Origin: Dryomyza anilis
Taxonomy: Eukaryota > Arthropoda > Insecta > Diptera > Dryomyzidae
Assembly (NCBI GenBank): GCA_951804985.1
Contig: OX638131.1
Coordinates: 59,426,351-59,490,350, forward strand
Direction: 5' to 3'
Length of the DNA stretch: 64,000 nucleotides
Part shown: positions 11,010-22,250 of the stretch, one piece after another
Layout: each line of letters starts with the position of its first letter
Position numbering within the stretch: the first letter of the stretch is position 1
Translations under genes and position numbers: made by a program
Notes under the pieces: generated by a model
What the model was told of the DNA's origin: nothing
Seen by the model: the letters and a program-made list of their open reading frames with translations, nothing else
Databases searched by the model: none

Positions 11010-11583
11010 GAACCCTCACTCTGAGGGAGATGCTCGCCACTCACTTTAGCCGACTTCTACACCGGGTGGTGTAGAGCGCCGTTTCCAGGGACTTCCACGA
11101 GGAGGACTTCCACCGAAGTGGAGGTGTCACCATTTGACAATTTGTCAATTCTGGTGACCAGTGAGTTGACTTGAGACGACACCTACAAGGATTGCGCTGG
11201 CTTCGCCATGTTGAAGCACTCAGACACGTTGCCTTGTGATAATCGCCCCCATAGTCCCCCATAAGATCTATAGTGATAATTATTATCAGATTGAGATACA
11301 TTTCTATTATTTAAATGAACACTACAGCTCCGAAATAATGAATGAAGTAAATTGTTTATGACTCCTCCATTTCCATTAATTTCTACAATTAATCGTAAAT
11401 AAACACTACTTAGATCACGATATGTTTCACCATTTCCGAGTGAAAGAAATTCTATTGTAGTAGAGTTTTCAATTGTTGCTATTGGACTATATGATACCTC
11501 CTCTGTTTTAATTATTCTAGTTTGTACAGGTGGTGACTCAAAAAGAGTTCATACATTCAATAAATCCTGCCATCATAAATAAA

Positions 11584-12010
11584 TTAACAGTTGCCAAATA
11601 TATCAGTAAACTTCCTTCTTCTAGAGCGTTTAGTTTTCATAAGATCTTTTTTCTTTAGTCGTTTGAATTTTATACGTTTTCCATTCCCATCTTGTATATT
11701 TCTAATTTTGCTAATAACTTTTTCTTTTAAATTTCGAACAGCCTTTTTACCCTGTTCAGTTAATATAGTTTTTATAGGTTTAGTACCTAACTCTTCCAAA
11801 ACTGATTTTCCAATTTCGAGTGAATGATTTTTTAAAGCATTTAATCCAGTTATCATTAGAGGTTTTAGATGTGTATACAAGGCCGAAAAAATGAACCAAT
11901 TACACGACCATATTGAATAATTCTAGGAAAATCCTATATTATCCAAATTTGATCCTGATTGATTAAGATAGTACTCAGAATAAATCTTGTCTATGGTTTA
12001 CATAGAAATG
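11584..12010 (-). pseudogene. small basic Polinton virion-like protein, copy A
   Basis: Minus-strand pieces in successive frames read YYLNQSGSNLDNIG, then QYGRVIGSFFRP, then a 98-codon ORF beginning MYTHLKPLMITGLNALK and ending in a very basic tail and RRRKFTDIFGNC. A short protein with a YY.NQSG start, a hydrophobic middle and a Lys/Arg-rich tail ending near DIF is what I recall lying beside the capsid genes of insect Polintons; its function is not established. It sits between the minor-capsid-like gene (stop at 12024) and the capsid ATG (11576), all on the same strand with tiny gaps. A stop and a frameshift lie in the first third. Confidence 0.5.
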
Positions 12011-12023
12011 ATATCAGTACAAC

Positions 12024-12967
12024 TTATGAAGCTTCTTTTATATTACGAAAATGTAACGTGAAATAAACGGGGAATTCATTCGACATAATAATTATTTTCT
12101 TTCCTTTATCATCTCGTATCATTATAGAAATATTATTTATATTTGAAGATTCCAATGGATAATATTCAATATTTTCAAAGTTTCATTTATTTCATTTATT
12201 TTTTATTTATTTCAAATTTATTTCATTTAAACATGGAAATATTTTTAAATACTTTATTTTTTGATCGCCTACATATCTGGGTTTAATAATGTCTGTGCAC
12301 ACAAACACTAGGTTGTATAGCTCGCTAGATCTTAATTTATAATTTGTATATAAATTAAATTTTTCATAAGAATTCGATATAACATCTAACATTTTAAGTA
12401 TTGTATTCTCCGATACAAAGTGTCTATTAATACTGCTTTTTACGCCAACCAATTCAGGGTTTTCATTTATACTATCTTGAATGTCTAATTTTTCAGTTAT
12501 TAATTTTAAACTTTTATCTTTTTTGTTATAGATATTCAAATCTTCTTTATTTTTTTTATTACAACTGTCTCAGGATTAGAATTGACATTGAGTTGATTTT
12601 GTGCAATTTGTGGTTTTTCTTCTCTATTTGTGATAGCTTGATTTATTTTGTTTATGAAATTTAAATATGTGGTAGGGATAGTGTTTATTTTTTTATCTAC
12701 TTTTAGATCATTATTTACATTTTTGATATTACTTTTATTTAACTTTAAAGTTGATTTCGAAATATCCCTTTTATTCAAATTTCGAGATACTTCAAATTTA
12801 GATGGGTTATTAACAAGTTGAAATGAAATTTCTGTTAAACCTACAACCCAGTTTTCATTTAAAATCAAAGATTGTTTTAATAAATTTGTAAATGTAGATT
12901 TAGTATTTTCATAGATATTTGCGGAATTATTACTTAATAAAGTAACATAAAAACTGGAATCACCCAT
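12024..12967 (-). pseudogene. Polinton minor-capsid-like protein, copy A
   Basis: The minus-strand start is MGDSSFYVTLLSNNSANIYE at 12967, followed by an internal block NWVVGLTEISFQ. A second frame (12207-12539) has LYNLVFVCTDIIKPRYVGDQ. A third frame has FENIEYYPL, SIMIRDDKGKKI and ends VYFTLHFRNIKEAS. The order (F)YVTL.SN, W.VGL.EI, Y.DI..P..VGD, I.IRDD.G, TLHFR is that of a conserved Polinton structural protein; I judge it the likely penton-like minor capsid protein but am not certain of that role. Two frameshifts (near 12540 and 12206) break it. Confidence 0.6.
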
Positions 12968-13072
12968 CTTTTATTTTCAAATGTTTTAATAAGAATGCTA
13001 GTTTTTTTTATTAAAAATAATTTTATTTATATAAATATTTGAACAACATAATTATAAGAAATTAAATATAGT

Positions 13073-14036
13073 TTACTTTGTTAATAAATTATTTTTATTG
13101 ATCCATGAATTATGTTCTCTTCCAAAACCGAACCATTTGACATATACCATAACCTTTTTTCATTTTATAGCCTTTTAACTAGTTAAGTATTTGATGTTTC
13201 TGTTTTAAGTAATTCTTCTTCATAAAATCCTCCTTTTATTATTTCTCCTTGATAATCAATTAACTGATATGCAATTGTGATATTTATTTATTTTGAACAC
13301 CTCATTGGACCAATTGGATTCATATGCTTTATAGAAAGTGCCTTTATATTTACTAATTCGAACATCATCTCCAATTTTTAATTTAGTCATCTTAAATGTT
13401 TTATTATGATTGTAAACTGTATTTAAAAGCATTTGTTGATTTGATTTATTGACATTTTTTTGGAGGCATGATGATATTTATTATTATATATATTTATATT
13501 TTTTGTAATCAATTCTAACCATTTATAAGTACCTTGAAGGCTAAAGTCTTTCCGCATTAAATTTTTAAAAGTTTTATTAAATCTTTCAATTATTGAAGCC
13601 TTCATATTGGAAAAAGTATGATAATGGTTTATTTCAAATCGATTCATTAATTTTTTTAAATGTGAATTGAAAAATTCTTTACCCTGATCAGATTGAATAT
13701 TATTTGGAATTTTATTCTTATTTTTTCCAGAATATTTTGCATAGCTAAGGTTACATCGATTCCACTTTTGGTTTTAACAGGAATTGCTTATGCGTATTTA
13801 GAAAAAACATCTATAACAGTTAGTAAATATTTAAATCCTTTATTAATCTTTGCAAAAAGTATCATTTCTACATGATTAATTTGCCAAGTATCTGAAATAC
13901 CCTTTTGTATAAACCTACGCCGTTTAAAATTCCTTCTTGCTTGTCGGTGCAATTCATTTACAAGAACTTCTTTAGGCATAGTGAGTTCAGCCAATAATGG
14001 AAATGATTGTAAAAATGTATATTTATATTTAAACAA
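13073..14036 (-). pseudogene. INT: Polinton chromodomain integrase, copy A
   Basis: Polinton integrases insert the DNA and make the 6-bp duplication. The minus strand gives RRFIQKGISDTWQINHVEM, NKGFKYLLTVIDVFSKYA, then QSDQGKEFFN (second catalytic Asp), a block ending MKASIIERFN (catalytic Glu), an SH3-like RISKYKGTFYKAYESNWS and GGFYEEEL. A C-terminal chromodomain carries VKWFGFGREHNSWI and ends before the stop at 13073. The block that usually reads QADLVDM here reads QINHVEM, so the first catalytic Asp appears lost. A stop after KYA and several frameshifts also disable it. Divergent from the ATPase gene. Confidence 0.8.
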
Positions 14037-14089
14037 TGCATGCTTCCAACAATTCTTTTTATTTGAAGTTAGTCATAGCATAGAGAACA

Positions 14090-14851
14090 ATGTTTCATCA
14101 ATTTGTGTATCCATTTACAATGTTAGTTTGTGGTCCATCAGATTATGGCAATCGACATTTATTATAAATCTTAATAACAATAAACATTTAATTAGTTCTC
14201 CTATTACGAAGTAATTTGGTGTTATGCTAAAAAAAATCATTACCAGAAATTGATAATGTAAATTTTGTTGAAGGTATTCCAGATGACTTTGAGAATTCCG
14301 CCAATGAATCTATACTAATTATTTTAGATGATTTAATGTTAGACGCATTTAATAAAAAAGTTTGTGAACTATTTACTAAAGGTTCACATCCCCGAAATTT
14401 ATCAGTTGTTTTAGTAACGCAAAATATTTTTCATAAGGGAACACATACAAGAGATATATCATTGAATTCAAAATATATAGTTATGTTTAAAAATCTTAGA
14501 GATAAAATACAATTTCAATGCTTGACAAGACAAATTTATCCTGAACATTATAAAGAATTAGTTCGAGTATATAACACTTATACTGAGAGTGCTCATGGTT
14601 ATTTATTAATAGATCTTACACAACAAGCACACAACGCATTAAGATTCAGATCTAACATTTTCAATAAAGAATATTGTTATTGCTTTGTTTCAATTCAAAA
14701 TGACGTGCAAACTGGAACGATTGAAGGAGAACAAATATATTCTATATGTTCTTAAAATGCGAAACCTAAATTGCGAAATGCAATTCTAAAAAATGCGGAT
14801 GATAATCTTATAAAAGCTATTAATGAAATTGCATTTAATATTATACATTAA
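14090..14851 (+). pseudogene. ATP: Polinton genome-packaging ATPase, copy A
   Basis: FtsK/HerA-superfamily ATPases of this type are thought to pump DNA into capsids. The gene starts MFHQFVYPFTMLVCGPSDY, where family members have a Walker A of the form GPSGSGKT; here it is GPSDYGNR, lacking the Lys and Thr. Frameshifts and stops follow to about 14260. The reading then resumes with IPDDFENSANESILIILDDL (Walker B, hydrophobic stretch plus DD), NLSVVLVTQNIFHKG (sensor-like Q) and LNSKYIVMFKNLRDK. A stop after SICS is followed by a coherent tail to 14851. Both Walker A loss and frame breaks mean no activity. Confidence 0.75.
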
Positions 14852-14900
14852 AATCATAATGTAAAGAAAAACGATCTAGTAAAGTTAAAATCATAATAAA

Positions 14901-15520
14901 ATGTCATTAGAAAACTTTGCTGCTCAAAAACGAGGAGGATTTATTCCAATTTTAATTTAATCTGTTTTAAGCGGTGTTATCGGAAAAATTTAATCAAATT
15001 TTTTAAAACGAAAAATTCTTCCGATATATGCCTCTCATACACTTAAAGATATAAATAAATGGTATGAAATAAAACAAGAACTCGCAAAATATTTGATTTC
15101 CAAACAAGAAATAAATATAAAGAAAGGGATAAGGATACTCAAACAAAATGGATATTTCAAAACGATAATGAAACACAAACAAAAGATATTGGAAAATGAG
15201 ATTTTGCTTCACAGGCTGACTTCAATGCTGATGAACATATATTTAGCAATATTAACGAACATGAAGAAAATTCTATGGATGTGGATACAATAATTAATAA
15301 AATAAATCGTACCTCTGCAAGTTCTGCAGCTAGACGTTTAAAAAACTTTTCAAATCATGGATCACCTAAAGTACGATTTTTGTCAAGTGATGGAAGTAAA
15401 ATTACACCGAAAACTTAGCAAACTATGTTACCATATCAATACTCACCTCGCCTTACTCGTCAAAAAAATAAAACATTACAAAATGTTTATGATGATGTTA
15501 ATTGGTATAATATTAAATAA
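14901..15520 (+). pseudogene. unidentified Polinton ORF, copy A
   Basis: The frame opens MSLENFAAQKRGGFIPIL, 50 bp after the ATPase reading ends. It continues through stops and frame changes as RKILPIYASHTLKDINKWYE, then an acidic segment DEHIFSNINEHEENSMDVDT, SSAARRLKNF and finally YQYSPRLTRQKNKTLQNVYD before a stop near 15520. I do not recognise a fold. Its place after the ATPase suggests one of the small, less conserved Polinton proteins. No catalytic motif is visible. Frame breaks make it a pseudogene. Confidence 0.4.
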
Positions 15521-15558
15521 AAAAGCATTTTTTACATATATAAAATTGAATTTTTATT

Positions 15559-15808
15559 TAATATAGTTTTTATAGGTTTAGTACCTAACTCTTCCAAAAC
15601 TGATTTTCCAATTTCGAGTGAATGATTTTTTAAAGCATTTAATCCAGTTATCATTAGAGGTTTTAGATGTGTATACAAGGTCGAAAAAATGAACCAATTA
15701 CACGACCATATTGAATAATTCTAGGAAAATCCTATATTATCCAAATTTGATCCTGATTGATTAAGATAGTACTCAGAATAAATCTTGTCTATGGTTTACA
15801 TAGAAATG
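15559..15808 (-). pseudogene. small basic Polinton protein, truncated copy B
   Basis: Duplicate of 11761-12010. Only the part upstream of the duplication breakpoint is present, so the basic tail ending in DIFGNC is missing and the reading runs into the unknown ORF of copy A. It is a by-product of the tandem duplication. Confidence 0.6.
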
Positions 15809-15821
15809 ATATCAGTACAAC

Positions 15822-16765
15822 TTATGAAGCTTCTTTTATATTACGAAAATGTTACGTGAAATAAACGGGGAATTCATTCGACATAATAATTATTTTCTTT
15901 CCTTTATCATCTCGTATCATTATAGAAATATTATTTATATTTGAAGATTCCAATGGATAATATTCAATATTTTCAAAGTTTCATTTATTTCATTTATTTT
16001 TTATTTATTTCAAATTTATTTCATTTAAACATGGAAATATTTTTAAATACTTTATTTTTTGATCGCCTACATATCTGGGTTTAATAATGTCTGTGCACAC
16101 AAACACTAGGTTGTATAGCTCGCTAGATCTTAATTTATAATTTGTATATAAATTAAATTTTTCATAAGAATTCGATATAACATCTAACATTTTAAGTATT
16201 GTATTCTCCGATACAAAGTGTCTATTAATACTGCTTTTTACGCCAACCAATTCAGGGTTTTCATTTATACTATCTTGAATGTCTAATTTTTCAGTTATTA
16301 ATTTTAAACTTTTATCTTTTTTGTTATAGATATTCAAATCTTCTTTATTTTTTTTATTACAACTGTCTCAGGATTAGAATTGACATTGAGTTGATTTTGT
16401 GCAATTTGTGGTTTTTCTTCTCTATTTGTGATAGCTTGATTTATTTTGTTTATGAAATTTAAATATGTGGTAGGGATAGTGTTTATTTTTTTATCTACTT
16501 TTAGATCATTATTTACATTTTTGATATTACTTTTATTTAACTTTAAAGTTGATTTCGAAATATCCCTTTTATTCAAATTTCGAGATACTTCAAATTTAGA
16601 TGGGTTATTAACAAGTTGAAATGAAATTTCTGTTAAACCTACAACCCAGTTTTCATTTAAAATCAAAGATTGTTTTAATAAATTTGTAAATGTAGATTTA
16701 GTATTTTCATAGATATTTGCGGAATTATTACTTAATAAAGTAACATAAAAACTGGAATCACCCAT
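15822..16765 (-). pseudogene. Polinton minor-capsid-like protein, copy B
   Basis: Duplicate of 12024-12967 at +3798, with the same start (MGDSSFYVTLL), the same frame break near 16338 and the same second frame (16005-16337). The two ORF pieces are identical in protein sequence between copies, so the frameshifts predate the duplication. One base differs in the C-terminal part (AATGTTACG for AATGTAACG). Confidence 0.6.
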
Positions 16766-16870
16766 CTTTTATTTTCAAATGTTTTAATAAGAATGCTAGT
16801 TTTTTTTATTAAAAATAATTTTATTTATATAAATATTTGAACAACATAATTATAAGAAATTAAATATAGC

Positions 16871-17834
16871 TTATTTTGATAATAAATCGTTTTTATTGAT
16901 CCATGAATTATGTTCTCTTCCAAAACCGAACCATTTGACATATACCATAACCTTTTTTCATTTTATAGCCTTTTAACTAGATAAGTATTTGATGTTTCTG
17001 TTTTAAGTAATTCTTCTTCATAAAATCCTCCTTTTATTATTTCTCCTTGATAATCAATTAACTGATATGCAATTGTGATATTTATTTATTTTGAACACCT
17101 CATTGGACCAATTGGATTCATATGCTTTATAGAAAGTGCCTTTATATTTACTAATTCGAACATCATCTCCAATTTTTAATTTAGTCATCTTAAATGTTTT
17201 ATTATGATTGTAAACTGTATTTAAAAGCATTTGTTGATTTGATTTATTGACATTTTTTTGGAGGCATGATGATATTTATTATTATATATATTTATATTTT
17301 TTGTAATCAATTCTAACCATTTATAAGTACCTTGAAGGCTAAAGTCTTTCCGCATTAAATTTTTAAAAGTTTTATTAAATCTTTCAATTATTGAAGCCTT
17401 CATATTGGAAAAAGTATGATAATGGTTTATTTCAAATCGATTCATTAATTTTTTTAAATGTGAATTGAAAAATTCTTTACCCTGATCAGATTGAATATTA
17501 TTTGGAATTTTATTCTTATTTTTTCCAGAATATTTTGCATAGCTAAGGTTACATCGATTCCACTTTTGGTTTTAACAGGAATTGCTTATGCGTATTTAGA
17601 AAAAACATCTATAACAGTTAGTAAATATTTAAATCCTTTATTAATCTTTGCAAAAAGTATCATTTCTACATGATTAATTTGCCAAGTATCTGAAATACCC
17701 TTTTGTATAAACCTACGCCGTTTAAAATTCCTTCTTGCTTGTCGGTGCAATTCATTTACAAGAACTTCTTTAGGCATAGTGAGTTCAGCCAATAATGGAA
17801 ATGATTGTAAAAATGTATATTTATATTTAAACAA
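16871..17834 (-). pseudogene. INT: Polinton chromodomain integrase, copy B
   Basis: Duplicate of 13073-14036. It keeps QINHVEM in place of the usual QADLVDM, the KYA stop, QSDQGKEFF and KASIIERFN. The last codons differ slightly (NDLLSK for NNLLTK) owing to a small cluster of substitutions near 16870-16890, the densest divergence between the two copies. Confidence 0.78.
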
Positions 17835-17887
17835 TACATGCTTCCAACAATTCTTTTTATTTGAAGTTAGTCATAGCATAGAGAACA

Positions 17888-18649
17888 ATGTTTCATCAAT
17901 TTGTGTATCCATTTACAATGTTAGTTTGTGGTCCATCAGATTATGGCAATCGACATTTATTATAAATCTTAATAACAATAAACATTTAATTAGTTCTCCT
18001 ATTACGAAGTAATTTGGTGTTATGCTAAAAAAAATCATTACCAGAAATTGATAATGTAAATTTTGTTGAAGGTATTCCAGATGACTTTGAGAATTCCGCC
18101 AATGAATCTATACTAATTATTTTAGATGATTTAATGTTAGACGCATTTAATAAAAAAGTTTGTGAACTATTTACTAAAGGTTCACATCCCCGAAATTTAT
18201 CAGTTGTTTTAGTAACGCAAAATATTTTTCATAAGGGAACACATACAAGAGATATATCATTGAATTCAAAATATATAGTTATGTTTAAAAATCTTAGAGA
18301 TAAAATACAATTTCAATGCTTGACAAGACAAATTTATCCTGAACATTATAAAGAATTAGTTCGAGTATATAACACTTATACTGAGAGTGCTCATGGTTAT
18401 TTATTAATAGATCTTACACAACAAGCACACAACGCATTAAGATTCAGATCTAACATTTTCAATAAAGAATATTGTTATTGCTTTGTTTCAATTCAAAATG
18501 ACGTGCAAACTGGAACGATTGAAGGAGAACAAATATATTCTATATGTTCTTAAAATGCGAAACCTAAATTGCGAAATGCAATTCTAAAAAATGCGGATGA
18601 TAATCTTATAAAAGCTATTAATGAAATTGCATTTAATATTATACATTAA
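17888..18649 (+). pseudogene. ATP: Polinton packaging ATPase, copy B
   Basis: Duplicate of 14090-14851. The degenerate Walker A (GPSDYGNR), the central frame breaks and the intact Walker B block (LIILDDL) are all shared with copy A; the 139-codon ORF 18134-18553 is identical in protein sequence. It was therefore already broken before the block duplicated. Confidence 0.75.
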
Positions 18650-18698
18650 AATCATAATGTAAAGAAAAACGATCTAGTAAAGTTAAAATCATAATAAA

Positions 18699-19318
18699 AT
18701 GTCATTAGAAAACTTTGCTGCTCAAAAACGAGGAGGATTTATTCCAATTTTAATTTAATCTGTTTTAAGCGGTGTTATCGGAAAAATTTAATCAAATTTT
18801 TTAAAACGAAAAATTCTTCCGATATATGCCTCTCATACACTTAAAGATATAAATAAATGGTATGAAATAAAACAAGAACTCGCAAAATATTTGATTTCCA
18901 AACAAGAAATAAATATAAAGAAAGGGATAAGGATACTCAAACAAAATGGATATTTCAAAACGATAAAGAAACACAAACAAAAGATATTGGAAAATGAGAT
19001 TTTGCTTCACAGGCTGACTTCAATGCTGATGAACATATATTTAGCAATATTAACGAACATGAAGAAAATTCTATGGATGTGGATACAATAATTAATAAAA
19101 TAAATCGTACCTCTGCAAGTTCTGCAGCTAGACGTTTAAAAAACTTTTCAAATCATGGATCACCTAAAGTACGAATTTTGTCAAGTGATGGAAGTAAAAT
19201 TACACCGAAAACTTAGCAAACTATGTTACCATATCAATACTCACCTCGCCTTACTCGTCAAAAAAATAAAACATTACAAAATGATTATGATGATGTTAAT
19301 TGGTATAATATTAAATAA
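18699..19318 (+). pseudogene. unidentified Polinton ORF, copy B
   Basis: Duplicate of 14901-15520 with a few substitutions (e.g. KTIKKH for KTIMKH, and an aspartate for a valine in the final segment, ...LQNDYDD). The same stops and frame changes are present. No function assigned. Confidence 0.4.
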
Positions 19319-19356
19319 AAAAGCATTTTTTACATATATAAAATTGAATTTTTATT

Positions 19357-19600
19357 TTATTATTAATTTAATTTAATACATTATACATGTATATAACATT
19401 ATACATTATATTTAATATGTTTACATATTAATTTTCTAAATATATATGCTCATAAAAATATCTAAATCAGTATTTAAAGCTTTAATATAATTAATTTTAT
19501 AATGCCCCCAAGCAAGTGTGTTTATACCATCATCTAGTATATACCGCTTGTCATCTATAAAATTAAGGGCTAATTTATTTACACATTAAATACATTTCTC
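19357..19600. other. AT-rich spacer between tandem block and PolB
   Basis: Short non-coding spacer after the right breakpoint of copy B, with TATACAT-rich runs near 19375-19410. The minus-strand stretch 19480-19590 may be the diverged 3' end of PolB. Confidence 0.4.
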
Positions 19601-22150
19601 TCATTATAACTTTTTTATTGTAAAGACATGTTTTATAATCAAGAATAGTAAATGTTTTACTAACTGACCTTTTGCTTTTGATATTGGTGTACCATCTTCA
19701 ATAGTAAAAAAGTATGTCTTAGGTTTAAGACATATTATTTCTTTCATTATTTTACCAATATTTTCGTTTTTCATCAAATCCACTACTACCACAATTATTT
19801 TGATTATAACCAAATATATTAGGATACTCATAACTAGAAGTGTCAAAAATATAATTTGATGGATCAGTTTTTTGAACATCTTCATAAATGTTTTTATAGA
19901 AATCAATAGTATTAACTTCAATTACAAGCGAGTCTGTATCCGTATATACTAAACGAATATTTGAATTAAATTTGTTTTTCAAGTAGTTATAATAAAAAAT
20001 AATACATTTTTAATTTTGATAGATCTAATATACAAAACCCTGTATATATTGGTTTATTTAGCTTTACTCTGAGCTGTTTGGATTCAGTTATCACCATATT
20101 TTCATCTATAATGGTTTGACTATGAAAAGCTGGACTTGCTATTAAAGCTCTTGCTCCTTTTACTTTTCCTAAATTCTCCCAGTTACATGAAATTTTGACA
20201 TTTTTCCTTTTTTCAACATTTTCCATAGTCTTCCCATATACTGCGTTATTCATAAGTTTATAAAGTTTTTTTCAAATTCTTTTTTAGCTTTTGATCTCAT
20301 AACAGTATTCAGATCGATATATTTTTTAAACCAACAGCTTTGTTGAAACTCTAATACTCTGTGCACTTTTAATAAAATTAGGCCCTGTTTCAGACATTCT
20401 TGTAGCATCATATAATGGATTTTATATTGAGTCTTATGAGTTAAAACTGCAATTAATTTCGGTTCTTTAGATTTAGAAGAAGCAGGTGATACTTTACTTT
20501 CTGGACAAAATGGGAAATCATTATGCATATCATGTATATTCTCATGATATCTTAAGTCTACTTCGAAAATTAATCCTTTATCAGAACTCATTGATAATGA
20601 TTTAATTTTTTCTGTTTTGAATTTTTTAATACCTTTTTCATCCAAAAATTTAAAATTTTAATATGGTAATGGTTGTGACATTGCATAACCATATAAATTA
20701 TTTGCATCGAAATACATTAAATATTGTGATTTCTCTCTAAGATTAAATTCATGCATACATTTATTATTGGCTTTAACATGTCTAACTGAACATTGAGTTA
20801 GACCTCCTCGAATGCCATCCTGTATAAATGTATACTATATATACTATCTATATCTGTTAATAATTCTAACTCAATACCAGTAATTTTAAGCATAGCATCC
20901 CAGGATGCCAGGTGCTGTAAAATAATGACATGGATTTAATTCATAAATTTGAATGCAAATTTTCCTAAAATTTTAGAAAATATCTTCATTTAAATGTCTT
21001 TATTAATTTGTCCAAGCTACTTGGTAGAAATCTGAATGAGTCTACAAACCGTATTTTAAAATTATGATCATCATTTAACTTAATTGTTTTGGTTATTGAT
21101 ATAAAAACCTTTTTATTTAGAGGAATTATATCAATATCACCTTCAATATCATTTAAATTTCTAAAAAATAAATGTAAATCATATTTGGATAAGTTATGAG
21201 TAAATACAGCAAAATATTTAGTTGCTTTTGCTTATAAATTACAATCAATATGTGCAGCACTTAAATATTTTCCTGTATAATGACAATGATGTCTTACTAT
21301 TGAACTAATATTATTATCTAAACTATTTTTACATATTATACATATCTTACATTCTATAAACGATTTCTTATTCGTCTCCGTCATTTCGATGGGACGAATA
21401 TTCGCAATTGTATTCCAATACAATTCTTTGATTTTAGTTAGTAGCGTCTCTATTAAAACTTTGGAGCAATCACTTCCTACAATGAATAAACAGTAAAAAT
21501 GTATAGTATACATCTGATTACTCTCAGTTTATATTTACCTATATATGTTTTCATTTCATCAAACTTGTCATCATAGGCTCCTTTCATATACCATGAAAAA
21601 GCACAAGGTACATGTTCCTGTACTGTATTGGTGAAGGAATTTAAAGGATCTAGCGTACATTCTGCTAACGGTACTAGTAATGATTCGAAATCCAAATAGA
21701 AAGTATATCGAACTTGTAATGTTTTTTCAAAACCATTAAATTTAATTTTGTTGTCTTCTTGCATAGGTAAGTAAGTTATTTTCTGTTTACATGATGATTT
21801 ATGCTTTTCTAAAGATGCTTCGGAATTAAATTGAAGTATGCAATTATTACATACAAATAATTTATGATTTATTTTACGTGACTGTGTACTAATAAGACGA
21901 CTTATGTCTCTAATCCATACGTTATGAGTACTTGTCTCGTTTTCACAAAATGGAATATTAATATGTATTGGTTGTTCATTTTTTGTCTTATATATTGGTC
22001 CCAGTATTTCATATTTATTTAAGAAAACAGAGTTGTTATAAAATTTAAAAAATTATGAAATCGTATTCTGAATTTTATTGACTTCCAGTGTATTCCACTA
22101 GATATACTTTAAATTTTGCTGAATTCAAATTTTTATATTCAGTTAAATAT
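19600..22150 (-). pseudogene. POLB: Polinton protein-primed DNA polymerase B (broken)
   Basis: This enzyme would replicate the element. Reading down the minus strand from about 22100: YEILGPIYKTKNEQPIHINI, HNVWIRDISRLI, a Cys/His cluster (C..C...H....C), and exonuclease motif I YTFYLDFESLL (ORF 21477-21764). A second Cys-rich block follows (CKICIICKNSL), then [53 protein letters not shown] and polymerase motif A region [19 protein letters not shown]. Next are FEVDLRYHENIHDMHNDFPF, motif B MNNAVYGKTMENVEKR, motif C VYTDTDSLVIEV and the C-terminal KPKTYFFTIEDG. All expected motifs are present in order, in at least six frame pieces. The N-terminus is poorly defined. Confidence 0.85.
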
Positions 22151-22250
22151 ATATTATATTACATACTTTGATTTATAAAGGTGTTCTATACAATGGATAT
22201 AATAATAAATTTTAATCGTTTTCACACTTTTAATATATAAACGTTAAAAA

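Larger units (their letters stand above)
7943..11260 (-). mobile_element. RTE-type LINE copy 1, full-length but frameshifted
   Basis: The element is flanked by a perfect 12-bp duplication, ATAAGATCTATA (7931-7942 and 11261-11272). Removing it rejoins the capsid reading frame. It carries about 250 bp of 5' UTR (from 11260 down), one long coding region and a very short 3' end finishing in tandem GTAA units. A one-ORF endonuclease plus reverse transcriptase layout with a short simple-repeat tail is typical of the RTE clade. It is nearly identical to copy 2 at 54541-57628, which lacks this 5' UTR. The precise ends and duplication show a recent retrotransposition. Confidence 0.9.
6875..11576 (-). 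pseudogene. MCP: Polinton major capsid protein (double jelly roll), split by an RTE LINE
   Basis: Starting at the ATG pair at 11571-11576, the minus strand reads SPPVQTRIIKTEEVSYSPI, TTIEFLSLGNGETYRDLSS, LHSLFRSCSVHLNN, then NNYHYRSYIETLLNYGNDAK across the LINE insertion. It continues with LIGKLHADIFNQAKYL, LYINHLTINSNILMEH, NAIYPYKKLKSR, NFRHFNLQRFNLVVNGAQVP, HGHISTRGYQTLFKGTG, NGYFLLAFDLTSD and ends CEFDSVLEIDKNRTVLQSL. This ordered pattern matches the F54H12.2-like family, understood as the Polinton double-jelly-roll capsid protein. Damage: an early frameshift, a 154-bp internal tandem duplication (7569-7877), the LINE at 7943-11260 and point stops. The stop overlaps the protease start. 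Confidence 0.8.
11761..19356. repeat. tandem direct duplication of a 3798-bp Polinton block
   Basis: Copy A (about 11761-15558) and copy B (about 15559-19356) are adjacent, in the same orientation, with a constant offset of 3798. I noted only around ten substitutions by eye, e.g. near 13070-13110, 13182, 14036, 15168 and 15394 of copy A. The breakpoint shows TTA microhomology. Each copy holds minor capsid, integrase, ATPase and an unknown ORF; copy B starts in the middle of the basic protein gene. The duplication places the second gene set between the first and PolB. Confidence 0.9.
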
